Shown here one piece after another: positions 40,288-48,512 of a DNA stretch of 48,710 nucleotides (positions are counted from its first letter, which is position 1; each line of letters starts with the position of its first letter). Both the position numbers and the translations under genes were made by a program. The notes beneath the pieces are model-generated. The model saw only the letters and a program-made list of their open reading frames with translations. It was not told the DNA's origin and ran no database searches. Source of the DNA: Clostridia bacterium (lineage in GTDB: Bacteria; Bacillota; Clostridia; Oscillospirales; Acutalibacteraceae); NCBI GenBank assembly GCA_017407995.1, contig JAFQVM010000014.1, positions 1 through 48,710 on the forward strand, given 5' to 3'.

Positions 40288-40872
40288 ATGAAGCGTATTT
40301 TCGATGTGGTCTGCAGCTTGATAGCTATAGTTCTGCTCTCCCCGCTCATGCTTTTAATCAGCCTTATAATTTTAATAGACGACGGCCGTCCGATTCTGTT
40401 TTCTCAGGAGAGGGTCGGTTACAACGACCGTTTGTTCAAAATCAAGAAGTTCCGCACAATGAAGAACGGCACAAGAAATGCCTCAACAGCCAATCTCTCT
40501 GAGTCGGACGATTGCATTACAAAGAGTGGTAAATTTCTTAGAAAAACCAGCCTTGACGAGCTGCCTCAGCTTTTTAATGTTTTAAACGGCACAATGAGCT
40601 TTGTCGGTCCCAGACCGCTCATCCCCGAAGAGGAAAACATAAGAAATCTCAGACGTGAATACAACGTATTCTCCGTGCGTCCCGGAGTTACAGGCTGGGC
40701 GCAGGTAAACGGCAGAGACAGTCTTTCCGATGAGGACAAAGCCGCCTTTGACCGTGAATATATTGAGCGCCAAAGTCTTATTTTTGATATTAAAATACTC
40801 TTTAAAACCGCTCTCGTCGTTCTTACAGGCAAAGACATAGTCGAAGGCGGAGAAGACAAAAACGAGGAATAA
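40288..40872 (+). CDS. Undecaprenyl-phosphate sugar-1-phosphate transferase (PglC-like small type)
   Basis: This 194-residue monotopic transferase has an N-terminal re-entrant helix (SLIAIVLLSPLMLLISLII), then KFRTM, the catalytic SLDELPQLFNVL with the Asp-Glu dyad, FVGPRPL and the RPGVTGWAQVNG segment. It moves a sugar phosphate from UDP-sugar to the lipid carrier, starting a glycan. AAAGG lies 10 nt before the ATG; a GTG three codons earlier is too close to it. No other glycan genes are adjacent. Confidence 0.92.
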   Translation: MKRIFDVVCSLIAIVLLSPLMLLISLIILIDDGRPILFSQERVGYNDRLFKIKKFRTMKNGTRNASTANLSESDDCITKSGKFLRKTSLDELPQLFNVLNGTMSFVGPRPLIPEEENIRNLRREYNVFSVRPGVTGWAQVNGRDSLSDEDKAAFDREYIERQSLIFDIKILFKTALVVLTGKDIVEGGEDKNEE

Positions 40873-40898
40873 AGTACCGATACGGACATATAAAAAAA

Positions 40899-40920
40899 CG
40901 AACCGGTAAAACCGGTTCGT
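40899..40920 (-). terminator. Hairpin after the sugar transferase gene
   Basis: ACGAACCGGT pairs with ACCGGTTCGT around AA. The T tract (TTTTTTT) is on the minus-strand side, so it best serves leftward transcripts from the VanY-type gene. Confidence 0.65.
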
Positions 40921-40952
40921 CTGATTTAGAGAGCTGATTTAATTTTACAACG

Positions 40953-41117
40953 CAGTATCACGCAACATTTTCCGCTTGTTTACCGAAACGGTAAGGATTG
41001 AGAAAATTTGTGTGAGACAAGGCTTGGGGTTCCGGGAACAAAGGAGCGTACTTTGTGTACGTGACTGCTGTTCACAGGTTCCCATAACACAGTATCACGC
41101 AACATTTTCCGCAATCC
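40953..41117. repeat. Palindromic intergenic repeat element with 23-bp direct repeats
   Basis: CAGTATCACGCAACATTTTCCGC occurs perfectly at 40953-40975 and 41090-41112. A third, imperfect copy in inverted orientation (about 40994-41014) lets 40994-41117 fold into one long hairpin, with GGATTG/CAATCC at its base and GGGAAC/GTTCCC and GTAC/GTAC pairs inside. It is noncoding. It resembles a REP- or MITE-like dispersed element. Confidence 0.65.
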
Positions 41118-41121
41118 TGAA

Positions 41122-42015
41122 CTAAGCTATGTCAAAATACTCCTCTAAGCACTCTCCGCTCTGCTTCATCGCTTTTGCGGTCTCAACTCCGACATAGCGC
41201 CAGTGCCACGGCTCATAAGTTATCTTTGTTATGTGCTGTTTATCCTTGGGATAGCGGAGTATAAAGCCGTAATCGGCGGCGTTTTCCTGAAGCCATGCAA
41301 ACTCGTCGCTGTTTTCAAAGCTGACTTCAAGAGAGAGAATATCCATTGCCAAACCTGCGTTATGCTCACTGGTTGACGGCGGCAATATAATCTCCGATGC
41401 CATAACGGTTGCCTGAGCTTTGCTGTAACCTTTATTCACATAATCGGCTATGAGATTTTCAAAATTATTCTTCTGACGCTGTACCGAACGGTAACCCGAA
41501 AGCGGAGAAAGCTTAAGCCCATCTTTAAGTGCGGCATTATACATCTCTATATAATGCGGTGCTACACGGTAATCGAGATAACCCCTGTCATATCCGCCAT
41601 ATATGTCTACAACGGTTTTTGCTGTTTTAACTTCAAAATCGTCGGGCAGAATATAGTCACGGTTGACAAGCAGCAGATACCACTTACCGTCTTTCATAGT
41701 CGCAAGCTTGGGATTAAAACCTGCATAAGCATATGCGTATTCACTGGCACTCTCAGACTCTGTCGTTTGGGGAGCTTTTGTAGGAATCTTGTTCTGCTCA
41801 GCCTCAGTCTGCTCAGCCTCGGTATTGTCTGCACTTGTTTTCTCAGCAGTACTTTCAACCGTTTGAACAGATACGCTGTCAGTCGTACTCTCCCCCGTGG
41901 TAATCTCATCACCGTTTGACTTCATTTTTACTGCAGCATAGCTGCCAACAAGCCCTATAACCGTAACAGCAAGCACAACAGCAATAATGACTCTTATTTT
42001 TGCTGATTTATTCAT
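41122..42015 (-). CDS. Membrane-anchored D-alanyl-D-alanine carboxypeptidase (VanY family)
   Basis: This 297-residue protein has an N-terminal membrane anchor, a Ser/Thr/Glu-rich linker (about residues 35-95) and a VanY/M15B domain. The zinc ligands are in SEHNAGLAMDI and EPWHWRYVG, with LSPLSGYRSVQRQ before them. It trims the terminal D-Ala of peptidoglycan stem peptides outside the cell. No vancomycin-resistance genes are nearby. AAAAGGTG precedes the ATG. Confidence 0.92.
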   Translation of the reverse strand: MNKSAKIRVIIAVVLAVTVIGLVGSYAAVKMKSNGDEITTGESTTDSVSVQTVESTAEKTSADNTEAEQTEAEQNKIPTKAPQTTESESASEYAYAYAGFNPKLATMKDGKWYLLLVNRDYILPDDFEVKTAKTVVDIYGGYDRGYLDYRVAPHYIEMYNAALKDGLKLSPLSGYRSVQRQKNNFENLIADYVNKGYSKAQATVMASEIILPPSTSEHNAGLAMDILSLEVSFENSDEFAWLQENAADYGFILRYPKDKQHITKITYEPWHWRYVGVETAKAMKQSGECLEEYFDIA

Positions 42016-42147
42016 GTAATCACCTTTTCTTATCTGTTTTACGGACTATATTTTAATACAGATTGCATCTCCTGTCAAATTAGGACTCAAAAAAAAGTGC
42101 TTTTAATTTGACTTTATCATATTTGGTTTTTCGAAAGGAGTTTATTT

Positions 42148-43137
42148 ATGAAAGCCAGAGAAAGTGTAAAAAATTATCCGTCGGCGCTGCGTGAAATGAC
42201 TAACTACTCAGTGCGTGGAATTAAAAAAATCTGCACAGAGGTTGGCGCTCGTCCGAGTGGCAGCGAGCAGGAGTTTGAGGCTCAAAAGCACATGATGGCA
42301 GAACTTGAGCAATGCTGCGACTCAGTACAGGTAGAAGAGTTTAAAACCAGACCAAACGCAATCACTTTTTCATTAATTGCCTTTTTCGTTTTGGCAATAG
42401 CAATGTCGGTATTTATGTTTTTTGATTTAATGGTACCGTTCTTTGTTCTCTTGGCAATTAATTTGGTTATTTTGTTCACCACTGTAGCCAGAAAAAGTAT
42501 TTTTGCACCGTTTTTTCCAAAAAAGACATCGCATAACATTATCGGCATTAAAAAGCCCGAAGATTACGCAGCAAACCGTCGCATAATTTTCAGCGCCTAC
42601 TGCGACTCCACTGAAAAAAGGAATTCCGAAAAAGCCCCTATTGGTGCCAACCGCAATCTCAGCGGATGTTTTGCCGCTCTTTCAGTTGTAAAGTTCCTGC
42701 AGCGACAGGAATTAAAGCTTGAAAATACCGAAATATGGATTGTCCTGACAGGTTCACGCTATGTAGAATCAGCAGGTGCAAGAGCTTTCGCTTCTGCACA
42801 CAAGTTTGATGATATGGAAACCATATTCATAGGGTTGGATACACTGTATGACCCCGATGGAATATCTGTATCCTCAGCTGATGAATCTGTTTACGGTCTC
42901 ATTCAAACAGCCATCGAAACTACAGGACTTGACTACTCAGTCGCCGAGATTAAACATGATGCTGCCGAAACTGCCAAAAAAGGTATAAAATCAGCTTGTA
43001 TCGGCGCAAACATCAAAAGCACTCTGGCTGCAAAATCCGATAATGCAGATGCTTTGAACCCCAAAGCAATAGAAGCCTGTGTCGATATTGCTTTGGAAAC
43101 GGCTTTCCTTTTTGATACAAAGGGATTAATACAATAA
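42148..43137 (+). CDS. M28-like aminopeptidase homologue with lost metal ligands
   Basis: This 329-residue protein has the layout of membrane M28 peptidases: an N-terminal helix region with EVGARPSGSEQE, two membrane helices (about 71-112), then the peptidase core. The expected metal ligands are replaced: SAHxDS is SAYCDS (Tyr151), GANDNxSG is GANRNLSG (Arg169) and TGSEE is TGSRY (Arg204-Tyr205); the Asp in GLD (about 231) remains. It is therefore probably a pseudoenzyme. GAAAGGAG precedes the ATG. Confidence 0.75.
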   Translation: MKARESVKNYPSALREMTNYSVRGIKKICTEVGARPSGSEQEFEAQKHMMAELEQCCDSVQVEEFKTRPNAITFSLIAFFVLAIAMSVFMFFDLMVPFFVLLAINLVILFTTVARKSIFAPFFPKKTSHNIIGIKKPEDYAANRRIIFSAYCDSTEKRNSEKAPIGANRNLSGCFAALSVVKFLQRQELKLENTEIWIVLTGSRYVESAGARAFASAHKFDDMETIFIGLDTLYDPDGISVSSADESVYGLIQTAIETTGLDYSVAEIKHDAAETAKKGIKSACIGANIKSTLAAKSDNADALNPKAIEACVDIALETAFLFDTKGLIQ

Positions 43138-43325
43138 TCAATTGTATAAAACCAACAAAAACAGCACTGCTTTTTCAATGATTATACCAAAAATATTTTT
43201 AGCAGGAAACTTTTTCTGTTATAAGTAAAAATTATATGCTATAATAATGTCTGTATAAATCAGCGGCTTGCAGCGGCACAAATCCGAGCGCATCCGCTTA
43301 ATAAACGAAAGGGGATTCAACCTTT

Positions 43326-44162
43326 ATGAAAAAAAAGATTTATTCGGTTTGCGCACTTCTTATTGCGCTGGCAATGGTTTTCTCTTTTGCCGCTTGTGAC
43401 TCTCTCAAAGCTGAAGAAGAAACCACTGAGCCGCCAATCATAAGCAAAACTCCGATGCCCACTAATGATGAGGCAGCACTCAACTATTTTAACGGTCTTA
43501 TCAATGCTGTTAAGGCTGCTAAGCCCGGCACTCTTTATGAGCAGACAAACAAAGACGTTTCCGATGCTGTCTGCGGTGAGGAAGACGGTGAGAGAAACGA
43601 ACTTATCGAAAATGCTTTCCCCTTTCTCAAAAAGTACATACTTCAATCAGCAGAGAGCGTAGAGACCAAGTACGGCGAGGACCTTACAGAAAAGTTCCCC
43701 ATCGCAGGCCAGACCTGGTCCAGCAAGCTCACAGCAGCTGACATCAAGAGCGCAGCTTGCGTTGAGAATGAGGATAATTATGAGCTGACAATTATCCTTA
43801 ACGATGAAATCAATCCCACTCAGGCAGGTGTACACGGCAAAGCTTTCAACATCCCGACAGATGCTGACAGACAGGCTATCCTCAAAGAGTTCCAGGATAA
43901 GATGAAGGATTATATCACCATCAGCGGTATTGAGTCTCTCACATACACTGAGTGCCAGATTTTCTGTGTTATCGAAAGAGAAACAGATAAGCTTATTTCT
44001 GTTGAGTATTCAAGAAACGTCAAAGTCGGCACAACCATTACAGGCGTTGGTACACTTGAAAATATGGGTCCTGCTCCCTGCTCCTTCACATATAAATATG
44101 CTGAGAAGTACAGCTTTGACTGGACTGACCCCAACGCACCTACTACCGAGGCTGCTGAATAA
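43326..44162 (+). CDS. Putative lipoprotein, function unknown
   Basis: This 278-residue protein has a lipoprotein signal peptide with lipobox FAAC (Cys24), then a Thr/Glu/Pro-rich linker and a globular region with no motif I recognise. It ends with another Thr/Glu-rich tail. AAAGGGG lies upstream of the ATG, which follows a TATAAT-type -10 region. It is probably surface-attached and monocistronic. Confidence 0.75.
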   Translation: MKKKIYSVCALLIALAMVFSFAACDSLKAEEETTEPPIISKTPMPTNDEAALNYFNGLINAVKAAKPGTLYEQTNKDVSDAVCGEEDGERNELIENAFPFLKKYILQSAESVETKYGEDLTEKFPIAGQTWSSKLTAADIKSAACVENEDNYELTIILNDEINPTQAGVHGKAFNIPTDADRQAILKEFQDKMKDYITISGIESLTYTECQIFCVIERETDKLISVEYSRNVKVGTTITGVGTLENMGPAPCSFTYKYAEKYSFDWTDPNAPTTEAAE

Positions 44163-44176
44163 GTTATAAAAAATTT

Positions 44177-44206
44177 AAGGCTCACGCAAAGCGTGAGCCT
44201 TTTTAC
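44177..44206. terminator. Terminator between lipoprotein and GNAT genes
   Basis: AAGGCTCACGC pairs with GCGTGAGCCTT around AAA, with T residues on the plus strand. Confidence 0.85.
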
Positions 44207-44208
44207 TT

Positions 44209-44625
44209 TTATCTGAGTTCCTTTTTCATCCAAATGTGAGGGCAGTCTTCTTCAAATTCTATCTCTCCATATGAGAAATAGCCCAGCTTTTCATAAAACT
44301 CAGCAGCCCTTAGCTGTGAATGTAAGAATACGCTGTCTCCGCCGAGTTGTTTTATCTGCTCCTCAGCAGCACGCAGGACTGCACTGCCGAGACCTTTGTT
44401 TCTGTATTTTTTGAGCACCGCTATACGCCCGACTATATATGAACCGTTCTCATCAGCAAAGTATCGGCAGGTAGCAACAGCTTTTCCGTCTGTGAAAAGC
44501 ACGACATGATATGCGCTGTTGTCAACCGTGTCAAACTCCTCACGAAACCCCTGTTCCTCAACAAAAACCTCTTGACGTATTTGTGCCGCCTCTTTGGGCA
44601 GTGCTGTGTAGGTCTTAATGGTCAT
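44209..44625 (-). CDS. GNAT family N-acetyltransferase (ElaA/YjcF-like)
   Basis: This 138-residue acetyltransferase has the acetyl-CoA loop KKYRNKGLGSAVL and the YEKLGYF segment. The N-terminal RQEVFVEEQGF and YHVVLF segments fit the YjcF/ElaA-like subgroup. The start MTIKTY is fixed by GGAGGAG 6 nt upstream; a longer frame would overlap the preceding gene. It follows another GNAT gene by 20 nt. Confidence 0.87.
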   Translation of the reverse strand: MTIKTYTALPKEAAQIRQEVFVEEQGFREEFDTVDNSAYHVVLFTDGKAVATCRYFADENGSYIVGRIAVLKKYRNKGLGSAVLRAAEEQIKQLGGDSVFLHSQLRAAEFYEKLGYFSYGEIEFEEDCPHIWMKKELR

Positions 44626-44645
44626 TTGAAGCTCCTCCAAGCTGT

Positions 44646-45170
44646 TCATTTCACTATTCTTACCATTGCCGCCGTAAATACTTGACCTAAAAGGCTCTTG
44701 TATATTCTCACGTACTCCTCACTGCTTACATTGCCGCCAAGAGTAAGTATCTCCATAGGTGTTCCGGCGAGTCTGATGTCTATTCCAGTTTCCTCAAAAC
44801 CGTTTCTCAGATAAAAATCTTTTCTCCTGATTGTGTCCGGCTTTTTATCGTCAGGCTTTTCAATTTCAATTATAATCCTGTTCCCGCTATATCTCTCAGC
44901 CAACAAAGAAATTACCTTTGAGCCTATCCCCTGCCCACGGACATCCGAAGCTACTGCGAAGTAGTTTAACAAAATCATGTCCTCAAAGCAACTTGGTATA
45001 GCGAGCGCACAGGGCGTTGAATCACTCTCTGCAACAAGAATTTCCATTTTGTCCTTTTCATGCTTCCTACGCATAAAAGAAAAGGGCATACGCTCATAAA
45101 GAGGAAATGCCTCACGGTAAAGTTTTTTAATGTAGCCATAATCCTGATTTTGAGCCTTGCGAAGAATCAT
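44646..45170 (-). CDS. GNAT family N-acetyltransferase
   Basis: This 174-residue GNAT protein has the acetyl-CoA-binding SDVRGQGIGSKVI and a C-terminal RKDFYLRNGFEETG segment. The substrate is unknown. AAGGTG lies 5 nt before the ATG; the TTG just upstream is too close to it. The two GNATs are not close paralogues, which suggests different substrates on one transcript. Confidence 0.87.
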   Translation of the reverse strand: MILRKAQNQDYGYIKKLYREAFPLYERMPFSFMRRKHEKDKMEILVAESDSTPCALAIPSCFEDMILLNYFAVASDVRGQGIGSKVISLLAERYSGNRIIIEIEKPDDKKPDTIRRKDFYLRNGFEETGIDIRLAGTPMEILTLGGNVSSEEYVRIYKSLLGQVFTAAMVRIVK

Positions 45171-45195
45171 CAAATCACCTTGATTTTATATTTAT

Positions 45196-45227
45196 TCCCG
45201 CCGACTTTTGTCGGCGGGATTTTTTTA
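45196..45227. terminator. Hairpin between the GNAT operon start and the FAD oxidoreductase end
   Basis: TCCCGCCGAC pairs with GTCGGCGGGA around TTTT, followed by T7 on the plus strand. On the minus strand, where the FAD gene ends, the tail is only A/T-rich. Confidence 0.6.
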
Positions 45228-45228
45228 T

Positions 45229-46632
45229 TTATTCATCTCTCTGAGCTAAACTTCTGCCCATCAGAACACCCATAACGGATGCCATCATAAGACCTCTTGT
45301 CCATCCGCTGGAATCACCCAGACAATGTAAGCCTTTTACGTTGGTATCAAAATTTTCATCCATCTTTATACGATTGGAATAGAACTTGAGTTCAGGTGAA
45401 TAGAGCAATGTCTCCTCAGCAGCAAATCCCGGTACAACATAATCCACTGCCTGAATAAAGTTTATGATATTTATCATCGCTCTGTACGGCATAGCTGCAG
45501 TTATATCGCCTGCAACGGCATCAGGCAATGTGGGCTTCAAGTTAGAACGTGCAAGCTCACGCTGCCAGGTGCGCTTACCGTCAAGTATATCGCCGTAACG
45601 CTGGACGAGAATATGTCCCGCTCCAAGCATATTGGTAAGTTCGCCGACCTTCTGAGCGTACTCAATTGGTTGGTTGAACGGATGATTAAAGTTGTGTGAG
45701 CAAAGAATTGCGAGGTTTGTATTGTCACTCTTGAGTTCCTTGTATGAGTGTCCGTTGACAACTGCAAGGTCATTGTCATAATTTTCCTGGCTTACAAATC
45801 CGCCGGGATTCTGACAGAACGTTCTGACCTTGTTTTTAAAGGGCTTGGGGTAGCCGATAAGCTTCGATTCATAGAGCACATCGTTGACGGTTTCCATTAC
45901 CTCGTTTCTTATCTCAACACGCACACCGATATCAACTGTTCCAGGCTGGTGAGAAATATCATGCTCAGCGCACAGACGCTCAAGCCAATCAGCACCTCTG
46001 CGGCCTGTTGCAATAACCGTATGGTCTGCAAAAATCTCCTCTGTGCCGCCCTTGTTGTTTTCTATATATACACCCTTGCACTCGTTGCCCTCAAGAATTA
46101 TATTCTCACACTGGTAGCCGAAAAGCATGTCCACGCCGTTTTCTTCAAGATACTTCTCAATAGCATAGTAGATATCCTGCGCCTTCTCTGTTCCGAGGTG
46201 GCGTATCGGACAGTCTACAAGACGAAGTCCCGCTTTTATAGCACGTTTGCGAATCTCCTTGACCTCGTCCTCACGGCCTATTCCCTCGATATGGGTGTCC
46301 GCACCGAACTCAAGATAAATTTGGTCGGCATAATCTATTGTCTCCTGCGCAAGCTGTTCGCCGATAAGCTCAGGCAACTGACCGCCAACCTCAGGGCTCA
46401 ATGATAGCTTACCGTCCGAAAATGCACCTGCACCCGAAAAGCCCGTTGTAATATGGCAGTAGGGCTTACAGTTAACACATTTTTGGGTCTGTGCTTTGGG
46501 ACAGCGGCGCTTTTCTATCGGCTGCCCTTTTTCAACAATCACTATTTTCTTCTTTGAACCCTTTCTTATAAGCTCAAGCGCAGTGAATATACCTGCAGGT
46601 CCCGCTCCGATTATCACTACATCATATTTCAT
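45229..46632 (-). CDS. FAD-dependent oxidoreductase (COG2509-type dehydrogenase)
   Basis: This 467-residue flavoprotein has the N-terminal Rossmann loop VIIGAGPAGIFTALEL, a cysteine pair cluster (KCVNCKPYC) and HTVIATGRRG, and ends with the FAD-contacting LGDSSGWTRGLMMA. It belongs to the uncharacterised FAD-dependent dehydrogenases common in anaerobes. The start MKYDVV follows GAGGTG; a TTG five codons upstream is less likely. It is 21 nt downstream of folK, so it is probably the last gene of the folate operon. Confidence 0.88.
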   Translation of the reverse strand: MKYDVVIIGAGPAGIFTALELIRKGSKKKIVIVEKGQPIEKRRCPKAQTQKCVNCKPYCHITTGFSGAGAFSDGKLSLSPEVGGQLPELIGEQLAQETIDYADQIYLEFGADTHIEGIGREDEVKEIRKRAIKAGLRLVDCPIRHLGTEKAQDIYYAIEKYLEENGVDMLFGYQCENIILEGNECKGVYIENNKGGTEEIFADHTVIATGRRGADWLERLCAEHDISHQPGTVDIGVRVEIRNEVMETVNDVLYESKLIGYPKPFKNKVRTFCQNPGGFVSQENYDNDLAVVNGHSYKELKSDNTNLAILCSHNFNHPFNQPIEYAQKVGELTNMLGAGHILVQRYGDILDGKRTWQRELARSNLKPTLPDAVAGDITAAMPYRAMINIINFIQAVDYVVPGFAAEETLLYSPELKFYSNRIKMDENFDTNVKGLHCLGDSSGWTRGLMMASVMGVLMGRSLAQRDE

Positions 46633-46653
46633 CTTCACACACCTCAATCTGTC

Positions 46654-47160
46654 TTACTTGGGTAAATCTATCTCTTCATCAATTTTTACAACACCGTCAG
46701 TTCCCACTTCGTGCAATGCCGGCATAAAAAACAAACCGGGAGCTCTGCCTGTGGGGAACAAATCAAGCAACGGCACCATTACAAATGCCCGCTCAAGAAT
46801 TCTTGGGTGCGGAAGAGTTAAGGAAAAGCTCTCACTCTTAACACCCTCATAGAGAAGCAAGTCAAGGTCGAGTACCCTCGGTCCGTTCTTTACCGTTCTG
46901 ACTCGTCCGAAAGCTCCCTCTATACCCAAACAAGCACCTAACAGCATCGCTGCAGACAGCTCTGTTTCAACGGTTATCGCAGCGTTGTAAAACGTTGCCT
47001 GCTCCTCATAGCCTACCGGCTGTGTCTCATAGACGTGAGAGCAGTCCACTATTCTCGTTTTCGGAAGACGTGAAATGGAGTGAACAGCGCCGTTTATGTT
47101 TCTGAGTCTGTCTCCCATATTTGAACCTATGCCTATTACGGCCTGCATATAGTTTGCCAT
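46654..47160 (-). CDS. folK: 2-amino-4-hydroxy-6-hydroxymethyldihydropteridine pyrophosphokinase
   Basis: This 168-residue enzyme transfers pyrophosphate from ATP to 6-hydroxymethyldihydropterin. The family features IGIGSNMGDR, VYETQPVGYEEQATFYNA, and the Mg-binding PRVLDLDLLLYEG followed by LPHPRILERAFVMVPL are all present. The start MANYMQ follows AAAGGA; a longer frame is unsupported. It lies between folB and the FAD oxidoreductase. Confidence 0.95.
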   Translation of the reverse strand: MANYMQAVIGIGSNMGDRLRNINGAVHSISRLPKTRIVDCSHVYETQPVGYEEQATFYNAAITVETELSAAMLLGACLGIEGAFGRVRTVKNGPRVLDLDLLLYEGVKSESFSLTLPHPRILERAFVMVPLLDLFPTGRAPGLFFMPALHEVGTDGVVKIDEEIDLPK

Positions 47161-47223
47161 TGTTATGTTTCCTTTCGGTAATTTATGTGGTATTCCGCTG
47201 TACACGGAAGATTATTGCCTTTG

Positions 47224-47586
47224 TTATTCCCTTGTGCGGACTATCTCGACCGCAACATAATCAAAATCCGCCTTTATCGGCGCATCCGGTTTTTTACACG
47301 TCACCTTTACTCTTTGCAGCAGAGAAAACTCATTCAAAAGTGCATCTGCAACACGCTGAGCCGCCCGCTCTATAAGAGCGTTTTTTTCGGCGATAAACAC
47401 TCGCCGAGCGCACTTTATCATCTGCGCATAGCTGACAGTATCATCTATATCATCGCTTTGACATGCCTTAATCAAAGAAGCTTCTGCCTCAATATCAAGC
47501 ACAAAATACTGCCCGTCCTCCTGCTCTTCAGGATTAACTCCGTGAAAAGCAAAGAGCTTGAGTCCTTTTATCTTTATCTTGTCCAT
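47224..47586 (-). CDS. folB: Dihydroneopterin aldolase
   Basis: This 120-residue enzyme cleaves dihydroneopterin to 6-hydroxymethyldihydropterin. It has IKGLKLFAFHGVNPEEQE with the substrate-binding Glu, the VSYAQMIKCARR segment and the lysine in KVTCKKPDAPI. ATG at 47586 is chosen; a GTG four codons upstream is an alternative. It lies between folP and folK, as expected. Confidence 0.95.
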   Translation of the reverse strand: MDKIKIKGLKLFAFHGVNPEEQEDGQYFVLDIEAEASLIKACQSDDIDDTVSYAQMIKCARRVFIAEKNALIERAAQRVADALLNEFSLLQRVKVTCKKPDAPIKADFDYVAVEIVRTRE

Positions 47587-47678
47587 CTCGTGATTCACCC
47601 TTTCTGCGCTAAAATCACACGAAGGTTATTTTACATCTTTAAACCTGCAAAACAAGTCGATTTAACAAGAAAAAGTCT

Positions 47679-48494
47679 TTAAATTGACTTTATTGCATCT
47701 GCTACCCTTGCAGCCTGTACGGCTGAAAAAACATCATGCACACGAATAATATCAGCGCCGCCCAAAATTGAAGCGGTATGCGCTGCAACTGTTCCCGCAT
47801 CTCGCTTTGCAGCAACCTGTTCACCTGATGCTATGCCAATAACTCTCTTGCGTGAAACCGCCGACATCAGTGCCGACCCCTCAACCCTCGTTCTGCCGAT
47901 TTCTTTTATCAGTTTAAGATTGTCCTCATAGTTTTTTGCAAAACCCACTCCGATATCAAAGCATAGGCTCTCACGGGGTATGCCAAAGGATTCTGCTTTA
48001 TTTGCTGCCGACAAAAAGAAGTTACTTACAGCTTCAACTACGCCCTTGTCATACACCATATCCGTGTTCGCATCTGCAGGATTGTGCATGATTATCCAGC
48101 CTGCGCCCCAACTGCTGACAACACGTGCCATGTCGTCTGAAACTTGTCCGCTGACGTCATTTATTATGCTTGCACCGTTTTCAAGCGCCGTCTCAGCACA
48201 TTTAGGATAAAAAGTGTCAACGCTTATCGGAACAGTTATTTTTTCTCTCAACAGTTCCAACACGGGAACTAACCGTTTCTTTTCCTCCCATGCACTCAAA
48301 AGCTGAGCACCCGGTCTGGTCGACTGAGCGCCGACATCAATTATATCCGCTCCCTGCGCCTGCATTTCGCAGGCTCGCTCGAGCGCTTTTTTCGGCTCGT
48401 CCCACAGTCCGCCGTCGGAAAAAGAATCGGGTGTTATATTAAGTATTCCGCACACAAGCGTGCGGCCGCTTATATCAAATTTAAAATTCTTCAT
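47679..48494 (-). CDS. folP: Dihydropteroate synthase
   Basis: This 271-residue TIM-barrel enzyme joins p-aminobenzoate to the pterin pyrophosphate and is the target of sulfonamides. It has the motifs CGILNITPDSFSDGG, DIIDVGAQSTRPGA and INDVSG. The ribosome binding site is weak (GACGAG). It follows folE by 18 nt. Confidence 0.96.
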   Translation of the reverse strand: MKNFKFDISGRTLVCGILNITPDSFSDGGLWDEPKKALERACEMQAQGADIIDVGAQSTRPGAQLLSAWEEKKRLVPVLELLREKITVPISVDTFYPKCAETALENGASIINDVSGQVSDDMARVVSSWGAGWIIMHNPADANTDMVYDKGVVEAVSNFFLSAANKAESFGIPRESLCFDIGVGFAKNYEDNLKLIKEIGRTRVEGSALMSAVSRKRVIGIASGEQVAAKRDAGTVAAHTASILGGADIIRVHDVFSAVQAARVADAIKSI

Positions 48495-48512
48495 TTTAAT
48501 ACTCGTCTTTAT

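Noticed and set aside
41122-42015. Vancomycin resistance locus
   Set aside because: Only a VanY-type carboxypeptidase is present; no vanHAX, vanS or vanR genes are near, and such enzymes are common in peptidoglycan turnover.
45748-46404. Long rightward ORF of 218 codons opposite the FAD oxidoreductase
   Set aside because: It has no ribosome binding site or family features and mirrors a well-supported gene on the other strand.
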